Both the position numbers and the translations under genes were made by a program. The notes below the pieces were generated by a model. The model worked only from the letters and a program-made list of their open reading frames with translations, was not told the origin of the DNA and ran no database searches. Source: Verrucomicrobiales bacterium (GTDB lineage: Bacteria; Verrucomicrobiota; Verrucomicrobiia; Limisphaerales; SXQI01). From it: a stretch of DNA of 13,049 nucleotides. Location of the stretch: contig SXQI01000054.1 in the NCBI GenBank assembly GCA_005793025.1, positions 1 through 13,049 of the forward strand, written 5' to 3'. This document shows positions 1 to 6,396 of the stretch, piece after piece (within the stretch, counting starts at the first letter, position 1; each line of letters starts with the position of its first letter).

Positions 1-366
1 CCCCCAGCGGACGCGAAGATTCTAGTGCGAGGCCAAGTTTTGAAAGGCATGAATGCGAGTGATGTTGCGGTGGAAGGACCTAAAAACAATCCCATGATGC
101 CGGTGGTCTGGACTCGACTTTACAAAAACGAAACAGGGAAGGTTAACAAAATCCTCACCACGACTATGGGTGCTGCGACAGACTTAGAGAACGAGGGATT
201 GCGCCGCCTCTTGGTGAACGGTGTCTATTGGTCGGTAGGAATGGACGTTCCAGCGAAAGCAGATGTCGCTCTGGTCGGCGATTACAAACCGACGATGTAT
301 GGGTTTGGTGGTTCCAAAAAAGGTGTCAAACCCGAGGACCACGCGCTTGGAAATCCGAAGCCTTAA
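1..366 (+). CDS. ThuA-like domain protein, C-terminal part (gene cut by window start)
   Basis: The reading frame is open from base 1 to a TAA at 364-366, giving 121 residues, so the true start lies outside the window. A GTG at 25 is only an internal codon. Visible landmarks are PVVWTRLY, then TTTMGAATDL followed by NEGLRRLLVNGVYW, and a tail with DYKPTMYGFGG and KPEDHAL. I know this pattern from the C-terminal half of ThuA-type (trehalose utilisation, class I amidotransferase-like fold) proteins that are abundant in Verrucomicrobiota and Planctomycetota. Many of those are exported and sit near sugar-related enzymes, but their reaction is not established. The N-terminal part that would show a signal peptide or fused domains is missing. 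The 82 bases to cysS hold no convincing terminator, so read-through into cysS is possible. Confidence 0.75.
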   Translation, partial: PPADAKILVRGQVLKGMNASDVAVEGPKNNPMMPVVWTRLYKNETGKVNKILTTTMGAATDLENEGLRRLLVNGVYWSVGMDVPAKADVALVGDYKPTMYGFGGSKKGVKPEDHALGNPKP

Positions 367-448
367 GCACGAGGTTAGCCCCTCAAGGCGATTGGACAAC
401 TGGGATTTTATTTCCCTTAAAGCGGGATTTCGGGTGCAATCACAGTGA

Positions 449-1864
449 ATGTCTTTGCGCCTCTTCAACACGTTGTCCCGCTCCTTGGAGGAGTTTGTCC
501 CGCTCGCCCCTGACCGTGTCGGGATGTATTGCTGCGGCCCTACGGTCCATAATTTTGCGCACATAGGTAACTTTAGGACTTTCGTTTTTTCCGATCTTCT
601 CCGCCGTTATTTGACGTTTCGTGGTTTCAACGTGCAGCACGTCATGAACATTACGGATGTCGAAGATAAGATTATCAAAAGCGTTCAACGGACAGGACGA
701 TCGCTTGCGGATTTTACAGGTGAATACGAAAAAGCGTTCCTAGCGGATTTTGATGCACTCCACTGCTTGCGGCCTAACCAACTCCCTCGTGCCACGGAGT
801 TCATCGTGCAAATCGTTGCCTTGATTCAATCACTGGTGGAGCGTGGTATCGCTTATCAAGCTTCAGATCGGTCTGTTTATTTCAGTATTGATAAGTATCG
901 CGGATGCGGGTGTCAGTATGGCCAACTTGCGCATCTCAATTTTGAGGAAATGCGTAGTGGCGAGCGTGTGAGTTCCGATGAATACGCGAAGGAATCCGTC
1001 GCGGACTTTGCACTGTGGAAGGCACGCGTGCCCGATGACGGCGAGGTGTTTTGGTCCAGCCCTTGGGGGGAAGGCCGCCCGGGTTGGCACATTGAGTGCA
1101 GTGCCATGAGCATGGAGATTCTTGGCCCGAGTTTCGATCTGCATCTTGGGGGTGAAGATTTGGTGTTTCCGCATCATGAGGATGAAATCGCCCAGAGCGA
1201 AGGTGCAGGACTTCAACCTCCGGGACAACGGTTCGTCAAATACTGGCTCCACGGAGCGCACTTGTTGGTGGAAGGCCAAAAAATGGCGAAATCACTGGGG
1301 AATTATTTCACCCTGCGAGATCTGCTTGCAAAGGGCTTCTCCGGAAGGGAGATCCGATTTCTCTTGGTCTCGGTACACTATCGAGCATCGTTCAATTTCA
1401 CCTTGGAAGGTTTGTCTGGTGCGCGCACAGCCTTGGGACGTCTCGATGAATTGATGGCCAAGTTGACGGAATTGGCTGGCGGATCTACTGAAACGATTGC
1501 CTCAGGGAGCTTGATTAACGAGTTCACTGACGCCATGGACGATGATCTCAACGTCTCGAAAGCGTGGGGTTCCATTTTTAATTGGATTCACGAGAACAAT
1601 AAAAAACTGGCTGACGGGAAAATGAGCCGCGAAGAAGCAGCGACGGCGCTCGGCACTTGGCAGAGAGTGGATCAGGTATTTGGGCTCGGACCAGTGCCAG
1701 TTGCTGAAGATGCGCCTGCATCGATCAAGGCGTTGCTGCAAGACCGCCAAGAAGCGCGGCAGACAAAAAACTTTGCACGATCTGACGCCATCCGGGATGA
1801 ACTCAAGTCCCAAGGCTGGGTCATTGAAGACACCCCAAAAGGCCCGAAACTTAAGAAGCTTTGA
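449..1864 (+). CDS. cysS: Cysteinyl-tRNA synthetase
   Basis: This class Ia aminoacyl-tRNA synthetase charges tRNA-Cys with cysteine in the cytoplasm. The product is 471 residues, close to the usual 460-480. The ATP-binding HIGH motif appears as HIGN (38-41), a common variant, inside CCGPTVHNFAHIGNFRT. The KMSKS loop is KMAKS (278-282). The zinc site that selects cysteine is intact: C29, C217 (in WHIECSAMS), H242 and E246 (in PHHEDEIAQSE). The C-terminal helical and anticodon-binding region ends with the usual ARSDAIRDELKSQGW stretch (443-457). A short insertion around 151-157 (RGCGCQY) adds two cysteines, C153 and C155, that are not part of the known zinc site. The start is firm: a TGA at 446-448 lies in frame directly before the ATG. 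No Shine-Dalgarno sequence is visible. The identification is secure. Confidence 0.98.
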   Translation: MSLRLFNTLSRSLEEFVPLAPDRVGMYCCGPTVHNFAHIGNFRTFVFSDLLRRYLTFRGFNVQHVMNITDVEDKIIKSVQRTGRSLADFTGEYEKAFLADFDALHCLRPNQLPRATEFIVQIVALIQSLVERGIAYQASDRSVYFSIDKYRGCGCQYGQLAHLNFEEMRSGERVSSDEYAKESVADFALWKARVPDDGEVFWSSPWGEGRPGWHIECSAMSMEILGPSFDLHLGGEDLVFPHHEDEIAQSEGAGLQPPGQRFVKYWLHGAHLLVEGQKMAKSLGNYFTLRDLLAKGFSGREIRFLLVSVHYRASFNFTLEGLSGARTALGRLDELMAKLTELAGGSTETIASGSLINEFTDAMDDDLNVSKAWGSIFNWIHENNKKLADGKMSREEAATALGTWQRVDQVFGLGPVPVAEDAPASIKALLQDRQEARQTKNFARSDAIRDELKSQGWVIEDTPKGPKLKKL

Positions 1865-2009
1865 GCTTGAAGCGTAACTACCCGCTTGGATTATTCAGTA
1901 GTTTCAAATTGATACGTGTAGGTATTATTTATTTGCTTTCTCGGGAACGTTGCGGGATTGTTCAGGGATTAAGCTCCATCGCGTAGCATGGGTTTTGTCT
2001 CTGAATTCG

Positions 2010-3137
2010 ATGAGTAAGTTGGTTTCCATTGTTGTCGTTGTCGCCAGTTTTTGGGTCGGTTTAAAGCCGATGATTGCTGGTGATTGGCCCATGTTTCGGG
2101 GATCACAAGGCTTAATCGGCATTGCTGAGGGCCAGATTTCCGATAAGCCGAATCTGGCTTGGAGTTTCAAGACGGGTGGCCCGATCAAGTCTTCGGCAGC
2201 AATGGTTGGAGATCGGGTCTATGTGGGTTCGGATGATGGAAACCTTTACGCGTTGAATTTGGCGACTGGAAAAAAGGTTTGGGAATTTAAAACGGGTGGC
2301 CCTGTGGAATCCTCGCCGTTGGTTTTGGGAGGGAAAGTTTTCGTTGGATCGACCGACGCATTTCTTTACGCGGTGAACGCAGAAGATGGGTCGCTTGTTT
2401 GGAAATACGAAACGGGCGATAAAGTTCTGGGAGGGCCTAACTGGGTCAAAGCACCGGATGGGAAATCAACATGGATTTTAGCAGGCAGCTATGATTACAA
2501 GCTCCACTGTGTGGACGCAGGAACAGGGCGCACCAACTGGATGTTCGAATCGGGCAATTACATCAACGGAACTCCAGCGGTTTCCGGGGATCGCACTGTG
2601 TTTGGCGGGTGCGATGCGCTGCTTCACGTCATCTCCTTGAAGGACGGGACAAAGATCAAACAAGTCGAGGCGGGTGCTTACATTGCTGGCTCTGGAGCAT
2701 TTGAAGGCGATCGCTTTTACATCGGCCACTACGAGAACGAATTCCTTGGGTTCGACCTAGGTGAGGGTAAGATCTTATGGAAATACCGTGACCGGGTGTT
2801 TCCTTACTTCTCCTCTCCCGCTCTGACCAAAGACCGTCTCGTCTTTGGTGGACGCGACAAGCGATTACATTGCCTGAAAAAAGAAACAGGAGAAGTGGTT
2901 TGGACGTTTCCTACCCGGGCAAAGGTGGATAGTTCACCCGTTGTTTGTGGCGACAAGGTGATCGTGGGTTCGGAGGACGGTCGGCTTTACGTGGTGTCGC
3001 TCGGTGATGGCAAGGAGATCTGGAGTTACGAGATTGGCCAAGCAATCGCGGCGTCTCCCGCCGTGGCTAACGGCAATATTGTGATCGGATCAATGGACGG
3101 GAACGTCTATGCGTTCACGTCGATGGATAAAAAATGA
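2010..3137 (+). CDS. Exported PQQ-type (BamB-like) eight-bladed beta-propeller protein
   Basis: The product is 375 residues. I use the ATG at 2010 because it gives a clean export signal: K3, a hydrophobic stretch at about 4-18 (LVSIVVVVASFWVGL), then a short polar segment with likely cleavage near residues 23-24. An in-frame TTG at 1950 would put 20 extra residues before it. There is no lipobox cysteine, so the mature protein is probably soluble in the periplasm, unlike lipoprotein BamB. The mature part opens with DWPMFRG, a hallmark of PQQ-propeller proteins in Planctomycetota and Verrucomicrobiota. I count eight repeats of the pattern SSP-x-V-x-GD-(K/R)-V-x-VGS-x-DG-x-LYA-x-(D/N)-x-x-TG-x-x-x-W, matching the eight blades of BamB. 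No catalytic residues can be named; the role may be scaffolding or ligand binding. It sits 6 bases before the radical SAM gene and is probably its operon leader. Calling it BamB would go too far. Confidence 0.9.
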   Translation: MSKLVSIVVVVASFWVGLKPMIAGDWPMFRGSQGLIGIAEGQISDKPNLAWSFKTGGPIKSSAAMVGDRVYVGSDDGNLYALNLATGKKVWEFKTGGPVESSPLVLGGKVFVGSTDAFLYAVNAEDGSLVWKYETGDKVLGGPNWVKAPDGKSTWILAGSYDYKLHCVDAGTGRTNWMFESGNYINGTPAVSGDRTVFGGCDALLHVISLKDGTKIKQVEAGAYIAGSGAFEGDRFYIGHYENEFLGFDLGEGKILWKYRDRVFPYFSSPALTKDRLVFGGRDKRLHCLKKETGEVVWTFPTRAKVDSSPVVCGDKVIVGSEDGRLYVVSLGDGKEIWSYEIGQAIAASPAVANGNIVIGSMDGNVYAFTSMDKK

Positions 3138-3139
3138 GG
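3136..3139 (+). promoter_or_regulatory. Shine-Dalgarno-like GAGG before the radical SAM gene
   Basis: GAGG overlaps the TGA stop of the propeller gene and lies 4 bases before the ATG at 3144. It is the only purine-rich ribosome binding site of reasonable quality that I find in the window. Its position suggests that translation of the second gene is coupled to termination of the first. The spacing is a little short. Confidence 0.4.
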
Positions 3140-3143
3140 TAGT

Positions 3144-4493
3144 ATGAGTACAACGATTTCTAATCCGACTTCTCAACCCAGCACGCCTGCCATCGAAAAG
3201 CAGACCACGGTTGGGAATTATTTCGTGTCCAACTACCCGCCGTTCTCATTCTGGAAGGGCGAGTATTTAGGTCAGTTTACGGAAGCGATTGAGAAAGCTC
3301 CAAAGTCTGGCAACCCTCTGGGAATATATCTCCATATTCCGTTTTGCAGGAAGCGGTGTCATTTTTGCTATTTCAGAGTTTACACGGATAAAGATTCCGC
3401 AGCGATTCGCTCCTATATTGATGCGGCGCTCGATGAACTCCGAATTTACGCGGCCAAGCCCTGTATCGGAGGTCGGAAGCCCAAGTTTGTTTACTTTGGC
3501 GGAGGAACACCCTCATACCTCTCAGTCGATCAACTTCGGTTACTGACGGATGGAATGAAAGCTCTTCTCCCTTGGGATGAAGCGGAAGAAGTCACCTTTG
3601 AATGCGAGCCCGGAACGTTAACGGATCATAAGCTGAAGGCCCTACGTGAAATCGGTGTAACACGCCTGAGCTTGGGTGTAGAAAATTTTAATGACCACAT
3701 CCTCGAGGTCAACGGGCGCGCCCATTTGAGCAAGGAAATCGCTCGGGCTTACGCTTATGCGAGGGAAGTTGGGTTTCCACAGATCAATATCGATTTGATC
3801 GCTGGAATGGTGGAAGAAACCGAATCTAACTGGCGTGAAAACGTGCGGAAAACCATCGAAATGTCTCCCGACAGCGTGACGATTTACCAGATGGAGATTC
3901 CCTATAACACAACGATTTATCAGCAGATGAAGGCTGAAGGGAAGTTGGTGGCACCCGTGGCCGATTGGGAAACAAAGCGACAGTGGGTCGCTTACGCCTT
4001 CTCAGAACTTGAAAAATGCGGCTACACCGTTAGCAGTGCCTACACGGCTGTGAAGGACAAAAAAAAGACCCAGTTTATTTATCGTGACCGTTTATGGGCG
4101 GGGGCGGATCTTCTTTCCCTTGGTGTGGCGTCGTTCGGGCACGTCAATGGTGTTCACTACCAGAATCACCACGATTTCGATCCTTATATCGCGAAGCTTC
4201 GACAAGGAGAACTCCCTGCACATCGAGCTTTGACCCCTACCTCGGATGAGCGGTTGATCCGCGAGTTCGTCCTGCAACTCAAGTTGGGAAGTGTCAGCAT
4301 TTCTTATTTCAACGAGAAATTCTCCACAAACCTCTTATCTCGATTTGCTGTTCCATTGCAAACTCTGGAGAACTGGGGATTCCTTACAGTCAGTGGGGAT
4401 GTGATCTCGATCAACCGCGACGGATTGTTGCAAATCGACCGTTTGCTCCATGAATTCTTCCTGCACGAACATAAGAATGCTCGGTATGCCTGA
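3144..4493 (+). CDS. HemN-like radical SAM protein (coproporphyrinogen III oxidase family), substrate unknown
   Basis: The product is 449 residues. The radical SAM cluster motif is C68-x3-C72-x2-C75 inside YLHIPFCRKRCHFCYF. GGGTPS (119-124) is the glycine-rich SAM-binding segment, followed by ECEPGT (153-158), RLSLGVENF (174-182) and NIDLIAGM (215-222). A HemN_C-type domain with REFVLQLKLG starts near residue 368 and runs towards the C-terminus. The family includes HemN, HemW, anaerobilin synthases and class C radical SAM methylases or cyclopropanases. Several details argue against a canonical HemN. The fourth cysteine of CxxxCxxCxC is F77, the usual GVQ is GVE, and the usual P in GLPxQT is missing (GMVEET). 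The roughly 50-residue N-terminal extension with NYFVSNYPPFSFW is also distinctive. No other heme genes lie nearby. It is 6 bases after the propeller gene and overlaps the next gene by 8 bases. The fold assignment is firm; the reaction is open. Confidence 0.93.
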   Translation: MSTTISNPTSQPSTPAIEKQTTVGNYFVSNYPPFSFWKGEYLGQFTEAIEKAPKSGNPLGIYLHIPFCRKRCHFCYFRVYTDKDSAAIRSYIDAALDELRIYAAKPCIGGRKPKFVYFGGGTPSYLSVDQLRLLTDGMKALLPWDEAEEVTFECEPGTLTDHKLKALREIGVTRLSLGVENFNDHILEVNGRAHLSKEIARAYAYAREVGFPQINIDLIAGMVEETESNWRENVRKTIEMSPDSVTIYQMEIPYNTTIYQQMKAEGKLVAPVADWETKRQWVAYAFSELEKCGYTVSSAYTAVKDKKKTQFIYRDRLWAGADLLSLGVASFGHVNGVHYQNHHDFDPYIAKLRQGELPAHRALTPTSDERLIREFVLQLKLGSVSISYFNEKFSTNLLSRFAVPLQTLENWGFLTVSGDVISINRDGLLQIDRLLHEFFLHEHKNARYA

Positions 4494-5076
4494 CGCCACT
4501 TCTATTTCGTCTCCGTCTGAGTTGCGAGTCCAACCCATCGCTTATCCATTGGACGAGTTTTACGCACAGGCCTCACGAATCCTCCCGCCTGTTACTGCGA
4601 TCGAAGCGACAGAGTTGCCGGAACCAGCTCGCTCGCTTCTGGCGCATGAAAACGACATGACCTCCACGTTGGCCACCTTTCATGGAGGTGAAATCTGTTT
4701 GGAGGTTCTGAGTCGTCAGGAGCGGGGCGATGTTTATTTTCGAGAGGTTTTGCTTTTTGCAGGATTAGGGAAGAACCCGGTGGAGTTTGGTGCCATCAAA
4801 ATTAATTTGGCTTTGTTGCCACCCGTTGCGCAGCGAGCTGTTCTCGAAGAAAAAATTCCGTTTGGGGAATTGCTGAGAAAATTCAACATCCCCCATTCCA
4901 GCAAACCCAAGACCTACATGCGATGGGTGGCAGATCGTTTCATGATCGAGGTTCTACGTCTTTCAGGTTCACAACTGCTCTTCGGGCGACGCAACACATT
5001 GTTCGACAAAAACCTTCGCCCGTTGGCTGAGATCATCGAGATCCTACCTCCTGTGCCTCCATCGATGACCTCTTAA
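4486..5076 (+). CDS. UbiC/chorismate-lyase-like protein
   Basis: From the ATG at 4486 the product is 196 residues. ATGs at 4477 and 4450 are in frame but overlap the radical SAM gene further; none has a clear ribosome binding site. Four blocks line up by eye with E. coli chorismate pyruvate-lyase UbiC. FREVLL (85-90) matches LREVIL, carrying the substrate arginine (R86 here). IPFGELL (124-130) matches TPLGRYL. LFGRRNTL (165-172) matches LWGRRSRL. LAEIIEILPP (180-189) matches LLTELFLP, with E185 in the place of the catalytic glutamate. UbiC-type enzymes split chorismate into 4-hydroxybenzoate and pyruvate; related families make 3-hydroxybenzoate or have unknown products. The N-terminal part, including LPEPARSLLAHENDMTSTLATFH, also fits the DUF98-like branch. 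The protein is cytoplasmic with no signal peptide. The overlap with the gene before and the 4-base gap to the gene after point to coupled expression. Fold similarity is likely; activity is inferred. Confidence 0.75.
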   Translation: MPDATSISSPSELRVQPIAYPLDEFYAQASRILPPVTAIEATELPEPARSLLAHENDMTSTLATFHGGEICLEVLSRQERGDVYFREVLLFAGLGKNPVEFGAIKINLALLPPVAQRAVLEEKIPFGELLRKFNIPHSSKPKTYMRWVADRFMIEVLRLSGSQLLFGRRNTLFDKNLRPLAEIIEILPPVPPSMTS

Positions 5077-5080
5077 ACAA

Positions 5081-6331
5081 ATGCAAAGGGTTGAGAGATT
5101 TGACGTGGTTGTGATGGGCGGGGGCCCTGCAGGAGCCGCAGCAGCAACTGTCTTGGCTGAGAAAGGCCGTCGCGTGGTCGTTTTAGAGCGGGAGAAATTT
5201 CCGCGCTATCATATTGGCGAATCCTTGTTGCCGTTCACCTTCCACCCGTTGCAGCGTTTGGGTTTGATCGAAAAAATGCGGGCGAGTTGCTTTGTCAAAA
5301 AATACAGCGTGCAATTCGTCTCTCCCTCGGGAAAGGCATCCCAACCATTTTATTTTTTTAGTCGCTACGATCAGGATGTCTCCCAGACATGGCAGGTGAC
5401 GCGTGCTGATTTCGATTTGATGTTGCTCGACAATGCACGGGAGAAAGGAGCCATCGTTCACGAGCGTTGTTCAGTGCAAAACCTCATTAGGGATGATGGG
5501 AAGGTGGTAGGGGTTGTGGCAAAAGGGGCTGACGGCCTTGAGCGAGAGTTTCGAGCCCCAATAACGATCGATTGCACCGGGCGTGACTCGTTCTCAACCC
5601 TACGGAACGGTTGGCGTATGGGGGATCCCCTCCTCAACAAGGTTGCGGTTTGGACTTATTACAAAGGTGCTAAACGCGATGATGGGATCGAAGCAGGCGG
5701 CACGACGGTGGCTTTCGTTCCTGAAAAAGGGTGGTTTTGGTATATTCCACTGCACAACGATATCATCAGCGTTGGTGTTGTGGCTGAAGGAAAATACCTA
5801 ACCCGAGAAGGAGTTAAGGATCCCCAAAAAATGTTCGAACGAGAGATCGAACAGAATGCATGGATCAAATCGCATCTATCGAGCGGACACTCGTTGGGGG
5901 AATATTACATCATCGGCGAGTATTCGTATCACTCCAAACATTGTGCTGAGGATGGGCTTTTGCTGGCCGGGGATGCTTTTTGTTTTCTTGATCCCGTTTT
6001 TTCATCCGGCGTTCTGCTTGCATTAAAGGGCGGCGTCATGGCCGCTGATGCGGTCCACGAGGCATTGCTAGCGGGTGATTTTTCTGCCGGAAGATTCACC
6101 GATTATGGCACATACCTGCGTGAAGGGATCGAAAACATGCGGAAATTGGTTTATGCCTTTTATAACCAAAACTTCAGTTTTCGCATGGTGACTGATAAGT
6201 ATCCTGAATTAACCAACGATATTGTTGATTGCCTTTCAGGAGATGTGAACAAAGATTTCTCCGCACTGTTTCAAGCCGTCGCGGAATTTGCGGAAGTTCC
6301 ACAGGCTCTCCCGTATGGGCTGCCGAAGTAA
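5081..6331 (+). CDS. FAD-dependent oxidoreductase of the flavin-dependent halogenase / geranylgeranyl reductase type
   Basis: The product is 416 residues. The N-terminal Rossmann motif is GGGPAG (13-18), followed by an acidic strand end (VVVLERE). HIGESLLP (44-51) and VTRADFDLMLL (107-117) are typical of this superfamily. The second FAD motif is GDAFCFLDPVFSSGV (297-311). WFWYIP (218-223) fits the WxWxIP signature of flavin-dependent halogenases, which keeps them from acting as monooxygenases. FVKKYSVQF (71-79) stands where carrier-protein or free-substrate halogenases such as CndH and CmlS have a KYG segment, so K73 or K74 may be the halogenating lysine; this alignment is by eye. A partner flavin reductase is not visible in the window. 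Alternatives are a reductase or dehydrogenase of the geranylgeranyl reductase family. The gene starts 4 bases after the UbiC-like gene, so it most likely acts on that pathway's product. The superfamily is sure; halogenation is a hypothesis. Confidence 0.88.
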   Translation: MQRVERFDVVVMGGGPAGAAAATVLAEKGRRVVVLEREKFPRYHIGESLLPFTFHPLQRLGLIEKMRASCFVKKYSVQFVSPSGKASQPFYFFSRYDQDVSQTWQVTRADFDLMLLDNAREKGAIVHERCSVQNLIRDDGKVVGVVAKGADGLEREFRAPITIDCTGRDSFSTLRNGWRMGDPLLNKVAVWTYYKGAKRDDGIEAGGTTVAFVPEKGWFWYIPLHNDIISVGVVAEGKYLTREGVKDPQKMFEREIEQNAWIKSHLSSGHSLGEYYIIGEYSYHSKHCAEDGLLLAGDAFCFLDPVFSSGVLLALKGGVMAADAVHEALLAGDFSAGRFTDYGTYLREGIENMRKLVYAFYNQNFSFRMVTDKYPELTNDIVDCLSGDVNKDFSALFQAVAEFAEVPQALPYGLPK

Positions 6332-6396
6332 GTTCGCCGGATCCGATCATACCTCTTGAGCCTAGCTGGTTCTAAAGATAAGTAGCGATAAGCACG

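Noticed and set aside
409..423. GGGA/TCCC mini-hairpin between the ThuA-like gene and cysS as terminator
   Set aside because: Only four pairs with a T/A-rich loop and no T run after it.
184..564. Reverse-strand open frame spanning the ThuA-like gene end and the start of cysS
   Set aside because: It overlaps two well-supported + strand genes and resembles no protein family I know.
863..1279. Reverse-strand open frame of 138 codons inside cysS
   Set aside because: It lies wholly within a certain gene in antisense, shows no recognisable domain, and similar antisense frames occur under most genes here.
1950..2009. TTG start upstream for the propeller protein
   Set aside because: The added 20 residues would bury the signal peptide; the ATG at 2010 gives a normal export signal.
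1865..2009. Promoter before the propeller gene, with TATTAT at 1923 as -10
   Set aside because: No matching -35 at 16-18 bases upstream, so only half a promoter is visible.
1988..2017. Tiny upstream reading frame of nine codons whose stop overlaps the start of the propeller gene
   Set aside because: Too short to distinguish from chance, with no ribosome binding site and no sign of conserved content.
3144..4493. Annotation as hemN or hemW proper
   Set aside because: The fourth cysteine and other HemN-typical residues differ, and no heme genes are nearby; only the family can be supported.
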